Shown: one piece after another, positions 43,757 through 55,461 of the stretch
How positions within the stretch are numbered: position 1 is the stretch's first letter
Layout: each line of letters opens with the position of its first letter
Assembly: GCA_036867785.1 (NCBI GenBank)
Contig: CP145411.1
Location: 248,001 to 312,000 of the forward strand
DNA length: 64,000 nt
Direction: 5' to 3'
DNA from: Plasmodiophora brassicae
Taxonomy: Eukaryota; Endomyxa: Phytomyxea; Phytomyxea; Plasmodiophorida
Position numbers and translations under genes: made by a program
The notes under the pieces: model-generated
Told to the model about the DNA's origin: nothing
The model's input: the letters and a program-made list of their open reading frames with translations, nothing else
Database searches by the model: none

Positions 43757-45001
43757 TTACGTTGAGTTTGCCATGCGAGATTCGACCGCTTCAATGCGTT
43801 GAAGAATCGGAGGGTGTGTGTACGACATTGCAACAGTCAGCCAGTGCGGCGTCAAGTTCGACAGGTTGTCCACACTGAGCTTCATGAGAGCAGTGACGAG
43901 GTCGGCGGGGTCGTCAATCGTATCGACGGCGAACCGGTCCGCTTGGTATTCGCAGAACCTGCTGCAGGCCGTGATGGCGAACTGCATGACCAGTTCAATT
44001 GGCGCCAGGACCTGCGTGAAGAAGAACAACCCAACGTAAACCGACCGTTTCTCGATCAGGAACGTCCGAGGCAAGTCGTCGCTGTTGATGATGAAGTTCA
44101 TGAGGAAGAAGAGGGCGAACGTGTGCGCCATGCTGAACGCTAGGTTCATGTAGATGTGGCCCAACTTGTAGTGGCCCATTTCGTGGCCGAGGATAGCGAC
44201 AATTTCGTTCGAGGATTGCGACTTCAGCAGCGTATCGAATAAGACAATGCGCTTCGTGCTACCAAGTCCGGCGAAGAATGCATTGCTGTGGTTCGAACGC
44301 TTACTACCGTCCATAACATAAATCGAGCCGAACGAAAACCGCACGCGGTCAGCGAGACGCCTGATCTGCCCAGCAAGCTCGGCATCGTCGAGCGGCGTCA
44401 GCTTATTGAACAACGGGAGCAGGTACTTGGGCCCAATGAAGAACATCAGCAACGTAAACAGAGCAAGAGCAGCCCAGCAATACAGCCAAGCCGATGGGCC
44501 AGCGTAGAGCAGGAAAGAAAGCAAGACAGCAAGCAGCGGTGAACCCAGTAGGAGGGCCAGTGCAACCTTCTTCAGAATGTCGGTGACGAATGTGGATACA
44601 GAAGTCTTGTTGAATCCAAAGCGCGTTTCGATGACGAAAGTCATGTAGACGGACACGGGCAATTCCAAGACGGCAAGGATGGCAAGGACGCTGAATATGA
44701 ACAGAATGCCAGTGACAATAGTCGACTGGCCCAGTCGGCGAACGGCCGCATCGACGGCATTGAACGACCCCGAAAACCACAACGCAAGGAACACGATTGT
44801 GCTGTACGTTGACGACACGATCGACAGGCGACCCTTCGCCCTGGTGTACTCCTGCGATCTCGCGTACCGCTCCGGCTCGTAGACGCCCCGAAACCTCGCC
44901 GGCAGAACCGTCGACAGCGCCCCAATGTTCAGCACCGTACTGCACACATCGAGCAGCCAGTGCACGACGATCGCGCCCAGCACAATCGCCGTGAACGACA
45001 T
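43757..45001 (-). CDS. STE24: CAAX prenyl protease Ste24 (M48A)
   Basis: Single exon, 414 residues from the ATG at 45001 ([20 protein letters not shown]). The zinc-protease motif HEMGH sits at about 273-277 and the third ligand in [12 protein letters not shown] at about 351. Family blocks include [38 protein letters not shown] and [17 protein letters not shown]. Several hydrophobic segments fit the multi-helix barrel in the ER membrane. The enzyme removes the last three residues of prenylated CAAX proteins and clears clogged translocons. Lack of introns is unusual for the window. It is head to head with Rpt1, 227 bp apart. Confidence 0.95.
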   Translation of the reverse strand: MSFTAIVLGAIVVHWLLDVCSTVLNIGALSTVLPARFRGVYEPERYARSQEYTRAKGRLSIVSSTYSTIVFLALWFSGSFNAVDAAVRRLGQSTIVTGILFIFSVLAILAVLELPVSVYMTFVIETRFGFNKTSVSTFVTDILKKVALALLLGSPLLAVLLSFLLYAGPSAWLYCWAALALFTLLMFFIGPKYLLPLFNKLTPLDDAELAGQIRRLADRVRFSFGSIYVMDGSKRSNHSNAFFAGLGSTKRIVLFDTLLKSQSSNEIVAILGHEMGHYKLGHIYMNLAFSMAHTFALFFLMNFIINSDDLPRTFLIEKRSVYVGLFFFTQVLAPIELVMQFAITACSRFCEYQADRFAVDTIDDPADLVTALMKLSVDNLSNLTPHWLTVAMSYTHPPILQRIEAVESRMANST

Positions 45002-45228
45002 GCGGCCACCTTCAGCTGCACCACGAGCAATACAGTCGCGTCGCCCTTCCACTGCGACTCGACACGGCTGGTGGAACGCCCTGCCCCGTTGCCAATCCGC
45101 TTCCAGCCGGGACCCTGCAGCAAAATTTGGCGTCACGCGCGACGGAATGGTCCGTCGTTTTCCCCGATTTTTTTGGGGTTCTGCTCTCAGTCGAGATAAT
45201 AACGAGAGGCGGGGAGGTGTGCGGCGAG

Positions 45229-46639
45229 ATGCCCGTGGACCCGACTGATGACCCGTCCGCCGAGACGAAGGAGATCACGCCGCTCGACGAGGGCGATATC
45301 GCGTTGCTGAAAACGTACGGCGTCGGGCCGTACTCGAAGGCGATCAAGAAGCTGGAGGAGGAGATCGCGTCGAAAGCGAAGCGGGTCAACGAGCTCAAGG
45401 GCATCAAGGAGTCGGATACGGGGTTGGCGCCGCCGTCTCAGTGGGACCTCGCCCTGGATAGGCAGATGATGCAGGAGGAGCAGCCGCTGCAGGTTGCGCG
45501 CTGCACGAAGATCATCAACCCGAACACGGAAGACGCCAAGTACGTCATCAACATCAGGCAGATGGCGAAATATGTCGTCGGGCTCGGGGAACGGCTCGCC
45601 CCAACAGATATCGAGGAAGGCATGCGCGTTGTACGTATTCAGATACTGCCGATGTCGCATTCATCCGGGGCATTGACATATACTCTTCGTGTAGGGTGTG
45701 GACAGGGGCAAGTACCAGATCCAGATCCCTCTGCCGCCCAAGATCGACGCGTCGGTCACGATGATGCAGGTCGAGGAGAAGCCGGACGTTACCTACGATG
45801 ATGTGGGTGGCTGCAAGGAACAGATCGAGAAGTTGAGGGAGGTCGTCGAATTGCCACTGCTGAAGCCGGAGCGATTCATTGAGCTCGGTATCGACCCGCC
45901 CAAGGGGGTCATGCTCTACGGGCCGCCCGGAACGGGCAAGACCCTGTCGGCCCGAGCTGTGGCCAACCGGACGGATGCGTGCTTCATTCGTGTCATCGGC
46001 AGCGAACTTGTCCAGAAGTACGTCGGCGAGGGCGCGCGCATGGTCCGGGAATTGTTCCAGCTCGCGCGCTCGAAGAAGGCCTGCATTGTCTTTTTCGATG
46101 AAGTCGACGCCATCGGTGGCGCCCGGTTCGACGACGGCGCCGGCGGCGACAATGAAGTCCAGCGAACCATGCTTCAGATTGTCACTGAACTCGACGGATT
46201 CGATCCGCGAGGAAATGTCAAGGTCGGCTCGTTGTGACAAGTCCCATCCCGAATTTGCACGTGCCTGACACGTGCATGCGTCCAGGTCCTGATGGCGACC
46301 AACCGGCCGGATACGCTGGACCCCGCCCTCATGCGGCCTGGTCGTATGGATCGGAAGATCGAGTTCGGCGTTCCCGACCTGGACGGGCGGAAGAAGATCC
46401 TGCAGATTCACAGCAAGAGCGTGAACTGCGAGAAGAACATTCGCTGGGAGCTTATCGCGCGCCTGACGCCGAACGTGTCCGGCGCCGAGCTTCGCTCGGT
46501 CTGTACCGAGGCGGGCATGTTCGCGATTCGCGCGCGACGCAAGGCCATCAGCGAGAAGGACATGCTGGATGCCGTCCAGAAGGTCATCAAGGGATACGCC
46601 AAGTTCTCGGCGACGGCCAAGTACATGGTGTACAATTAG
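45229..46639 (+). CDS. PSMC2: 26S proteasome regulatory ATPase Rpt1
   Basis: Three exons, introns 45631-45694 and 46223-46285, 427 residues. N-terminal coiled coil ([20 protein letters not shown]), OB domain, then AAA+ module: Walker A GPPGTGKT in [20 protein letters not shown], Walker [13 protein letters not shown], arginine-finger region and [20 protein letters not shown], ending AKYMVYN. The subtype matches Rpt1 (S7), by [20 protein letters not shown] and the start region [20 protein letters not shown]. It unfolds ubiquitylated substrates at the 19S base. The ATG at 45229 is the first that yields the family N-terminus. Confidence 0.96.
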
Positions 46640-46776
46640 CGTCGACTATACACCAACCCGTCCAGTAGACCGGGCTGATGATAAGTCCCCAGCGCCGGTT
46701 GCGAGGTCAAACCCGTGAAGCCCGCGTGGTCGGCTCCGGTGCAACAGAAATAGACGGCAGCAGACCCTGAATCCTG

Positions 46777-47865
46777 ATGACCGCAGCAGCAGCAGGCATG
46801 CGGATTGCAGTGCTCGGTGCCGGCGCATGGGGAACGACCATCGCCCGCGTCCTGGCGCAGAATGCGGCCAGCCACGACGACATGTTCTACGGCACCGTCG
46901 ACCTGTACGTCGAGCCGATCGCCAGCGACGTCGACCTGGCCAAGACGATCAACTCGGCACACGAGAACCCGCGCTACCTGCCCGGGATCCCCCTACCGGA
47001 CAACGTGCACGCATCGTCCGATTTGCTGTCTGTGGTGTCCCGCGCCGCCATTCTCGTGTTCGTCTGCCCGCACCAGTTCCTCGGGACGCTTCTCGACCGG
47101 ATCGCCGCGCACGTTCGTCGCGACGCGATCGCGATCTCCCTGATCAAGGGTCTTCACGCGCACGACGCCCGCATGAGGACGATGTCGGGCATGATCCGGG
47201 ACGCTCTCCGCATCGACTGCTCGGCGCTGAGCGGCGCGAACGTCGCCGATCAGGTCGCCCGTGAGCAATTCTCAGAGGCGACTATCGGGTGCCGTAACGT
47301 CGCGCACGCTGCCGTCTTCCAGGCCATGTTCCAGCGTCCGTACTTTCGCGTCCAGGCGACGACCGACATCGACGGGTTGGAGGCGTGCGGCGCCCTGAAG
47401 AACGTCGTGGCGCTGGCCGCCGGGTTCGTCGACGGCCTCGACCTCGGCACGAACACGAAGGCGGCCGTCGTCCGCATCGGCATGGAGGAGACGATGCGTC
47501 TCGCCCGGGTCCTGTTCGGCGATCACGTCTGCGACCGGACCATGCTGCTGAGCTGCGGCGTCGCCGACATGATCACGACCTGCTTCTCGGGGCGGAACCG
47601 GCGCGTCGCCGAACAGTTCGTTCGCACCGGGACACCGTTCGACAGGCTCGAGGCCGAGATGCTCCATGGGCAGAAGCTGCAGGGGACGCTCAGCGCCGCC
47701 GAGGTCCACGACGTCATCGTCGCCAGAGGCCTGACCGCACGTTTCCCGCTGTTCGCCCAGACCTACCGGATCTGCTTCCAGGGCGCCCCGCCGCGTTCCA
47801 TTGTTGACGTCCTCGTCCAGCAACCCCATGAGTTCGTCGTGGTCCACCACCCGGACGCTGCGTGA
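46777..47865 (+). CDS. GPD1: NAD-dependent glycerol-3-phosphate dehydrogenase
   Basis: Single exon, 362 residues. NAD-binding GAGAWGTTIARVLAQN lies near residue 14; then AHENPRYLPGIPLPDNVHAS, LIKGL, SGANVADQVAREQFSEATIG and the catalytic-Lys segment GALKNVVALAAGFVDGLDLG with NTKAAVVRIGMEE. The order and spacing match cytosolic eukaryotic GPD1. The enzyme reduces dihydroxyacetone phosphate to glycerol-3-phosphate, feeding lipid synthesis, osmolyte production and NADH reoxidation. No peroxisomal or mitochondrial targeting signal is obvious. It lies 138 bp after Rpt1 and 94 bp before MKS1, all on the plus strand. Confidence 0.96.
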   Translation: MTAAAAGMRIAVLGAGAWGTTIARVLAQNAASHDDMFYGTVDLYVEPIASDVDLAKTINSAHENPRYLPGIPLPDNVHASSDLLSVVSRAAILVFVCPHQFLGTLLDRIAAHVRRDAIAISLIKGLHAHDARMRTMSGMIRDALRIDCSALSGANVADQVAREQFSEATIGCRNVAHAAVFQAMFQRPYFRVQATTDIDGLEACGALKNVVALAAGFVDGLDLGTNTKAAVVRIGMEETMRLARVLFGDHVCDRTMLLSCGVADMITTCFSGRNRRVAEQFVRTGTPFDRLEAEMLHGQKLQGTLSAAEVHDVIVARGLTARFPLFAQTYRICFQGAPPRSIVDVLVQQPHEFVVVHHPDAA

Positions 47866-47958
47866 TTCGCGCTGACCGAATGATAAACGCGCGCCTACGT
47901 ACGTAGGACGGTACGCGCAGCCATTGCTGGGTGGGGTCGTCGTCACACCGATATAGCG

Positions 47959-50145
47959 ATGGTGGAGGGCGGCCGGGCAACGGCGCCGGCCCTGGTGCCG
48001 CACAGGTACTTCACCCAGGACCAGATCGCGAACCTGAAGATCAAGGTGACGCTGAAGAAGTCACGTCACCAGACGGACGCCCAGGCGTCGCATCGGGACA
48101 CGCACAAGGCCGCCCTGTTGCGCGCCAAACGCGAACGAATGATGGCATCGCCACCGCCGGTGAAACCGACGACGACGACGACGTCGCAGCAGGCGCTACC
48201 ATCGCTGGCAACGGCTACGCCCGGCATGGCGTTGCCGGCGTTGAAAGAAGTCGTCCTGGAGAAGACGCTCGCCTGGCAGGAGAAGGTGTACACGGCCAGG
48301 GAGATCCTGACCTGCTGCCATTCGAGGAACGTCCCCAAGGCGCATCACGACCGCGCGTACCTCGACAACATCAGGACGTTCCTGAAGGCGGCCTACAAGA
48401 CGGACGACATCGAGGCCGCCTCCCGGACGCATATCCTTCAGCAGAGCGGTGTCCTCCTGGCGACCAAGGTCGACGCTGACGATTACGTAGGCCGTTCGCC
48501 CTGGGATCGATACAGAACGCGTAATGGGGGCCTCCGCGACAGATCCATCCGTCGATGCTGGAGGAGAACGTGACGTCGTCGTCGAATCGCAGGCTGAATG
48601 CGCTGGCGATGAACGCGGCCATGGGCAGCGGATCCTGTCGTCGTGATCCACGATCCGTCAAGATGACGGTCGTCTCTTGCGTCGATCTGCCCGACAACGA
48701 CAACGAGCTGAAGCATTGGGCAAAGGCATCCCCGTCAAACGTGGCCGCCCTCGGGTTGGGCACCTGTCTGACCGTTATTCGCCACAGGTGCAACGCGTCG
48801 GATACGAACACGTCCTGTACCAGGTGCGACTGTTCGACAACGGGACGTTCGATATTCGGCCACAATTCTCGGCAGGCGGCCCGGCGGACGCCCCGCCCCA
48901 CGTGTTTCGAAGCCCGGCCGGTGTCTGGTACGAGTACTGGGTCGAAGACGTATCGGAACGGGGCGCTGTTGCCCCTACTACTACTACTGCCCCTATACGT
49001 CGGCCGCTGACCGCAACGCCCATCGTATCGCCGCTCGACCGTTGCATACGATGATTGGGCGGTCGTAACATGGTAGGGATAGGCTCGGCTGACGAATCGT
49101 CCCGCACCTGGGTACCTTGTCCTGAACCTGTTCGGGGAGATCTGCCAGACGCGCGATGTGGACGCCGACAACGTCTGGGTCCAGTACCAGGTCGACATGC
49201 CCGAAGGATGGCAGTGGTCCAAACACGACCGCACGCGGCGGAACGCGTCGCTGACGCAGATGGCCACGTCGGTGGTGGACGACGAGCGGCGACGTACGTG
49301 TGCGTCGTATGCACGGTTGGCGGGTGCCTAACTGCCCAGAGCAGGAGTGTGCCGGTTTGCGTTCCCGTTCGAGCTCGAGCTGGTCGGGAGGTTGGACCAC
49401 CCGGTGGTGCCGATGCCGACAATCTACTTCCAGGTCAGCTCGACCGATTGCTGGGATCGCGACCGCGTCGAAGGCTACACGTTCGTTCAGGTGGTTCCGG
49501 GTGCGGCGCAGGCCACAATTGCATGTGGCCTGATTGTTGGGTCGGCAGGTGCCGGCTAGCGCCGGGTGCCACGAGATTTCATCACCTCTGTGGCGGCCAG
49601 TTGGAACGCTGACCGACCAGTGCTACCGGTACTTCCTTGGCGGCGCGCCGACGTTGTCGTCGATCTTCCTGGGCGGGTTGCCACCTGACAACAGAGAGGT
49701 GCGCCCTGCGTCGTTACGTGCAGGACGTTCTCAGACGTGGTCGGCACAGCACGGGGCGTTCAGTCGGTACGGGTTCGCAACCGTCGAGTCGGGCTACCTG
49801 GACGTGCGCATCAACGCTGTCATCACGATCTGTAAAGATCAACTCGCGGCGGCGACGAACGTCCAGCAGGAGCGGCCGCCGCTGAGGATCACCGGCGGCG
49901 CCATCGACCATGTCCTCGAGAAGGAGCAAACGATCATGAGGGCAATCCAGGTACGAGCGCCGGTTGACACTTTGGATTCGATTCGGGGCACCGACGACCG
50001 GAATGGGCCACCACAGGCGCTGCGGTTGTCCGTATCCCCACCAGACCAGCCGGCCGTGCCACCTCCTCCTGCATCCACCGATCGGCGCAGCACGGTCCGA
50101 CGAAGGACAATCGGGACGAGCAGAAGGGTGACGCTTCGGGAATAA
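47959..50145 (+). CDS. MKS1: MKS1, B9-domain transition-zone protein
   Basis: Seven exons, introns 48487-48542, 48741-48787, 49025-49082, 49294-49344, about 49536-49575 (weakest) and 49699-49749; 627 residues. N-terminal ANLKIKVTLKKSRHQ and AWQEKVYTAREI match the MKS1 start. VGYEHVLYQVRLFDNGTFDI, then a B9 (C2-like) domain: YLVLNLFGEICQTRDVDADN with VWVQYQVDMPEGWQWSK, CRFAFPFELELVG, MPTIYFQVSSTDCWDRDRVE, LWRPVGTL, FLGGAPTL and FSRYGFATVESGYLDVR. MKS1 partners B9D1, B9D2 and TMEM231 at the ciliary gate. A frame-neutral 51-bp intron and the non-canonical-looking GAG acceptor at 49575 are the uncertain parts. The tail (Pro/Thr/Arg-rich) is longer than in animals. Confidence 0.88.
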
Positions 50146-50419
50146 TAAAACGCCTACATTGCACGAGCTGTCTGGTTGGCTATGACGTCGAGTAGCGCGC
50201 GCTTCTTCGCTTCTGCATGCGGCACAAGTGTGCCTTTCGCTCAGCTGCCCGTGATGGGCAATGTCGGCGGTACATAATCCTCATCAGGGAGCACAGACGG
50301 GAAACGGGTCGTCAGCTAAGTTTGGGGAGGAGGCGGCATCGTGTCGGCGCTTGCGTCAATAGTGCCGTGCGGCGGGAAGCGTTGCCGCGGTCGGCCGGGG
50401 CGTCCTGTGAACGACCACC

Positions 50420-50827
50420 ATGCTGGGCGTCATCCGTGGATTGTTGAGGTCGAAGAAGACCAAGGTCGGGAGGGGTCGGGGCGAACGTTGCGGTATGACG
50501 CTGTGATGACGCGGCGTCGTTGCAGAACCTGCGGGGGAACATGATCCCGAAGAGGGGCAATAACCAGTTCTACAAGGGCAAGGGATGCCTGAAGACCGGG
50601 TGGATCACCCGCAAAGGTGATTGTGCTGGAGGGATGTCGCCGTGTGGACGTTGTCTGAGTCGCGCGTTGCTGTATACACAGGCGTGTACCGGTCGTTCTC
50701 GAACCTGGACAAGATGCTCGATTACCAGGTGCCGGATCTCACCGGGTTCAACCTCAAACCATACGTGTCGCACCAGACTCCGCTGGCGCCCAAGCTGGAT
50801 GAATCTGGGGCGCCTCCTGCCTCATAG
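50420..50827 (+). CDS. MRPL41: Mitochondrial ribosomal protein mL41
   Basis: Three exons, introns 50465-50525 and 50617-50681, 93 residues. Starts MLGVIRGLLRSKKTK, a short basic presequence-like stretch, then MIPKRGNNQFYKGKGCLKTG and, after the second splice, VYRSFSNLDKMLDYQVPDLT and GFNLKPYVSH. The KRGNxxFYKGKG and VPDLTGFxLKPYV blocks are diagnostic of mL41. The product belongs to the mitochondrial large ribosomal subunit. It is shorter than vertebrate mL41, ending about 20 residues after LKPYV. No single open frame spans the gene, so it is easily missed. Confidence 0.9.
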
Positions 50828-51032
50828 GTTCGCTGCAAACGTTGCTATGTCCATCGCACATCTAAACTCGTACCAAACGGGGATTACGCGTGATCCACGA
50901 CCGTCTATGCGGGTCGGCAGCAGCTGGCGTTCGACGACGTAGCACGTCTAAAGCCTCGGCGACGACCAGAGAGAATGGGAGGGGGTGCCTGCCGCACGAT
51001 CAGAGTCGGGGCGTAGGGCGCCATGTGTATTC

Positions 51033-53440
51033 CTAGCGCAGGCGGCGCCGTTTCGGCACCGGGCCGCCACTGCCTGCGTCGTCGGCATCGGGTCCCTCGC
51101 GTGTCATGCGGGCACTGAGCAGCGCGGCGATGTCATCGTGGCCCAAGGCGACGGCGTAGTCCAGCGCTGTCCGCTGGCGGTCGTCTTCCACGGTCACGTC
51201 GACGTCCGCCGACGACAGCAGCACGTCAACGACGGCCCGGTGCCCATACAGGGCGGCGACGTGCAAAGGGGTCGCCAGCAGGCCCGCGTCGGCATTGACG
51301 GTGACGCCGGTCGTGTTCGCCAGCAACGCGGCGACCGTGTGGCGCCCGAGTACGGCGGCCAAGTGCAAAGGCGTCCGCTCGAACCTGTCACGAGCGTTGC
51401 CGTCGATCCCGGGGGCGCCCAGCAGCACCTCGGCGACGTCGTCGTGTTCGCAGACGATGGCGAAATGCAGCGCCGTCATCCGCTGGTCCCCGTCCTGGGC
51501 GTTGACGTCGATGTCGGGGTGGCCCAGCAACCGCTGAACGCCATCGACGTACCCACGAATAGCTGCGAAGTGCAGGGGCGTCGCCCCGTTCCTGTCGCGA
51601 GCGTTGACGTCGATCCCGGCAGCCGCCAGCAACAAGTTGACGATGACGATATCGTTCGGCTCATCGCTGGTCGCGACAAGGAACAGAGGCGTCAGTTGGT
51701 CAGCGTCACCTGCGTTGACGTCGACGCCGGGAACGCTCAACAGCAGCTGGACGATCTCCACGTTGCGACCGGCGACCGCCAGGAACAGCGGCGTCTTCCC
51801 GTGATGGTCCCGCGCGTTGGCAGCGATCCCGGTCCGGCTGACGAGCAGTCTGGCCACATCGACATTGTCATCTTCGACCGCCGTGTGCAGGGGCGTGTCC
51901 TCGTTCGTGTCCTCGCGCGCGTTCAGGTCGACCCTGCTGTCGTTCAGCAGCATCGTGAGGACGTTGCTGTCGGGGTATTCGCTACGAACGGCCAGATGCA
52001 GTGGCGTTCTACCGAGGTAATCCTTCGCGTTGACGTCGACAGCGGCAGCACACAGCAGCAACGCGACGACAACGTCATGGTCACCGACAACGGCGAGGTG
52101 CAACGGCGTCTTCTCCAACATGTCGCGCGCGTTAACGTCGGCCCCGGGTGCATTGAGCAGCGCCGCGACGACGTGCGTTTCCCCATTGGCGACGGCCGTG
52201 TGCAGAGGTGTGCGCCCATGGATACGGTCGTGCGTGTTGACGTCGACGTCGGGATGGTTCAACAGCCACGTCGCGACAAGGTTGCGCCTGCCAGCGACGG
52301 CACTGTGCAACGGCGTCCTCTCGTTGGCATCTCGCGCGTTCAGGTCAATCCCGGGGGCGTTCGCCAGCAGCCAGAGGCTTCGCATTGACCGGGCAACGTA
52401 GTCTGGGTCAGCACGAGGAGGTACCCCTAAGACGTGCAGTGGCGTCTTTCTGCTCAGGTCGCGCGCGTTGACGTCGATCCCTGGAGCCGTCAGCAGCAAC
52501 GCCACGATGTCGTCGTGTACGAACGCGGCGGCTCTGTGCAACGGCCTCTTGTGGTACGCGTCCGGAAGGTTGACGTCGATGTCGGTGGCGGTTAGCAGCG
52601 ACCTGACGACATCCAGGTGCCCGTGCACAACGGCGTCGTGGAACGGTGACCGGCCAGAGCCGCCGAGAGCGTTGACGTCGATACCGGGCGCGTCAACCAG
52701 CACGTCGACAACCGCCTGCTCTCCCTGGCGAGCGGCCCATTGCAGCACGTTCCCGGAACGATCCCATGGTGCGTCGTTAACAATGCTGACGTTGCCGTCC
52801 GCCATGAAGCAGTCACGAAGTCGGCCGGCGATCGCCCGCTGATGGTCCTTCGTTGCGACTTGTCGAAGGCAGGCGATTCCAGGCGCGTTGTCCACGACGA
52901 ACGAGTAGAGGTCGTCGTGGACCATACCGCGCATGGCAGCGATCTCCTTCCAGGTGCGCTTCGTCGCCGCGATTGCGACCATGAGCGGGTGCATGGCAAG
53001 GAAGTTGGCAGCTGCGAGCAGATGGCATTGTGCCTTGAGGCCGCCCGACCGGAGCTTGTCCTGCGCCCATTGTACGGCTCGATCAACCTATTGTAGATCA
53101 TCTTCAGCGCACTGGAGGGATCGCACACAACGAACAGCAGAACCTCATGTGGCGCGGTTGTGTGAATATACTCCACAATCTGCTCGAGTTCGGTATTGGC
53201 GATGTTGGACAAAGGAACGACGCAGATCTCGTCGACCGCGTTCAATACGTCATTTAGCACGGCAGAGTGCCCGGCAGCGGCGGTCGCGTTGACGACATGG
53301 CAAACACTGTCCCTGGAACGCAGAGTGACGGCGTCGGCGAGTCCTGAACCGAGGGCAACCACGACGAGCACGCCGACACGAGCGCCAGCACTGCACATTT
53401 CGGATCGCCGGTACCGCCCGTGATGGCTCGTCTGCACCAT
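51033..53440 (-). CDS. Large ankyrin-repeat protein with N-terminal signal
   Basis: Two exons, intron 53088-53143, 783 residues from 53440, or from the in-frame ATG at 53398. The N-terminus has a signal-peptide-like stretch (GARVGVLVVVALGSGLADA). Residues about 40-220 form a non-repetitive helical domain (ELEQIVEYIHTTAPHE-VDR, HLLAAANFLAMHPLMVAIAA). From about 225 to 760 run roughly 14 ankyrin units of 33-37 residues with the consensus PGIDVNARD..GKTPLHLAV. The tail GPVPKRRRLR is a strong nuclear-localisation-like sequence. Signal peptide plus nuclear signal would fit an effector that enters host nuclei, but this is inference. The third base of repeat codons varies strongly, so the repeats are old. 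Confidence 0.85.
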
Positions 53441-53722
53441 CGGGATGCTCCTCCCGATCTGCTCTGCTCCAGGCCAGGCCAAGACGCGTCCGCAAATCCC
53501 TGAACTGCGCGTATGGACTCAGGCAAATGTCAACGGGTCGACCCGGGTCGGGCGGGGGCCAGGAACCTGTCGATTCTGACCCCCTGAGGTCCACGGGTCT
53601 GATCTGAGTCAGGCATGAAGGAACTCGACTGCCTCATTTGGATGATTTTTATTGTCAGAAAGATTGCAATTCGCAGATAGCATCGTCTGCTGTGTCGCTC
53701 AGGCGTGATCGGCGTTTGTTAA

Positions 53723-53761
53723 CCCTTTATGGCTTCGGAGTTTTCGACGCAATCGTGTCGC
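53723..53761 (+). repeat. Left terminal inverted repeat
   Basis: CCCTTTA at the tip followed by GACGCAATCGTGTCGC; it matches the right-end repeat in inverted orientation with a few differences. It is preceded directly by TTAA, the piggyBac target. Confidence 0.65.
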
Positions 53762-54379
53762 ATATAGAAACTGCAATAACTTTTTGAATATCGCATGTAG
53801 AAACGTCCGACCAACAGATTCGAATAGAACACGACGCGAGGAGCATACAGATGGTTTCAGCCCATCCAGACGACAATTATAACAAAAGTTAGATTATGCG
53901 GAAAGTCGCTTCGACACGATCGCGTCGCTAATTTGGGCAAGCCATAACTTTATATGTAGCTGTCCAAATGGAACAACTTTAACGGGAGCTGGTGCCACAG
54001 ATCATGAGAGCGCGGCGGTATGCCGCGTCAAGGCCGTCCGGATTCCTGGATCACACACGGTTGGCGAGTTCCGGGCACCCACGGGGTTCCTCGACGAGAA
54101 CGGCTAGGAAAGGCGTTAGCTCCGGGTTTCTCGCGTGCGACAAGTGCATACGCTATGCCAAGCGGAAAGTGGTCGCCAAAGCTCACGAATTATCCGATGC
54201 CGATGCCCGAGCCGAGGTGACGGAGGCGAAGTCGCGTTCATATCGGCCGAGTTCCGCTGTGGTTGACGCGATAGACACGCCGCAAAGGGTGATAACGAAC
54301 GAAACCTCAACAATGTCGCCGTTCAAGATCAGTCCGCTCATTAGAGTGCATATTACGTTCCTGTTATTTAGGTCAAACC

Positions 54380-55230
54380 CATGCACAGGACAACAGCGAG
54401 CCACTCTCTCAGTCCCTGCAGTAGTCAACGGTCGCCAATCGCGCGGTGTACGTACTTGACCTGTGCAGCATAGATGTTCGTACAACGTACAATCGTATTC
54501 AGCATGGACGTATCCAGGAACTGCCCAAAGATCAAGTGGACGGCGTCGTGCTCACTTAGTGTGTCCACGCCTTCGAACTTCGTGCGGGGCGGACCCGTAC
54601 GTGGCACGGCTCAGAAACACTGGAATATCTAGCAGGAACGTTCCGTCCTAGATACTCTCTGGATGTTCGATATTCCACCCGTATACGTTCATCTACAAGG
54701 TCGCCATCTAGCGCCAGTATCGCAGAGACCAACGTGTACGCGAATACGATGCCCATGACCGTCTAATTGAACAACGCCAGATCCATCGTTATCATCGCCG
54801 TCATCATCGGAAGCGTCAACCTCGACTGGCTGGGCCTCGTACGGATCTGGATTGGATTCTGAGCCGTCAGAGTCGGTTTCTGGCGCAAAGACGTGAAGCA
54901 CTTCGCCTCTTTCGACTTGGTCCACTCCGATGTCGTCGTCAGCATGACCCTCACCGACATCTTGGGCGTTATCTGCGACATCAAGGACCAGTGAGCAAAT
55001 CTGTCGCGACTTGAACATTGCCTATTACCTCCTAGAGGTGTACGGTTAGGAGCTGGAGCTGCTGGTGCGCTGCCACTGCCTGCCAGAGATTGATCTCCCG
55101 CAGGACCTCCGCCTGACCCCTTCCGCGACGAACATGTCATGCGATTGTGACCGAGCGCCTTGCAATACGAGCACTTGTACTGTCGTCTGGGTATGCCAGC
55201 ATCCCCTCCGACATCTGCTGCGCCGGCCAT
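54380..55230 (-). pseudogene. piggyBac-like transposase fragment (N-terminal part)
   Basis: Minus-strand coding pieces: a CCHC-type knuckle QYKCSYCKALGHNRMTC at about 55165-55115; after a plausible 56-bp intron (55007-55062 approx.) an acidic stretch (ETDSDGSESNPDP, DASDDDGDDNDGSG); and at about 54600-54455 SEHDAVHLIFGQFLDTSMLN followed by TIVRCTNIYAAQ, then after a 45-bp GT-AG gap GLREWLAVVLCMGL. The last two match the start of the piggyBac DDE region (F..ff...ll..iv..TN.YA, then ..Ef..ivl.MG). The catalytic Asp region is absent. A knuckle at the N-terminus is odd, since piggyBac Cys-rich domains are usually C-terminal. MULE origin is a weaker alternative. Confidence 0.45.
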
Positions 55231-55461
55231 TGTGCTTTGACCTACAGTACGCTCAGAATTTGGCGGGACTGCTTTTGACCAGACCTAGACACGATCGTGA
55301 CTAACTTTCAATGTCCGATAACTTTTCATGGAATTTTGATAGGAAGTTATAATTTCGTTTATTTGGAGAAATGCATGGTCGGGTCGCCCAGTAAAATTTT
55401 CAGATGCGAATAACCTCACCAGTCTGCGCAATGAATGTCAGAAAATCGAAATCCCGAATTT

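Noticed and set aside
50985-52388. 467-codon open frame on the plus strand
   Set aside because: It is the antisense shadow of the ankyrin gene; its composition (Val/Asp/Gln repeats with ankyrin periodicity) follows from the repeats on the other strand.
51033-53000. Tandem DNA repeat or satellite array
   Set aside because: The periodicity is that of ankyrin codons; the DNA units are strongly diverged, so it is a protein repeat, not a satellite.
53600-53720. Extension of the transposon to the left of TTAA
   Set aside because: No sequence matching the terminal repeat or a target duplication is seen beyond 53719.
53992-54459. 155-codon plus-strand frame inside the transposon
   Set aside because: It overlaps the opposite-strand transposase fragment and shows no family motif.
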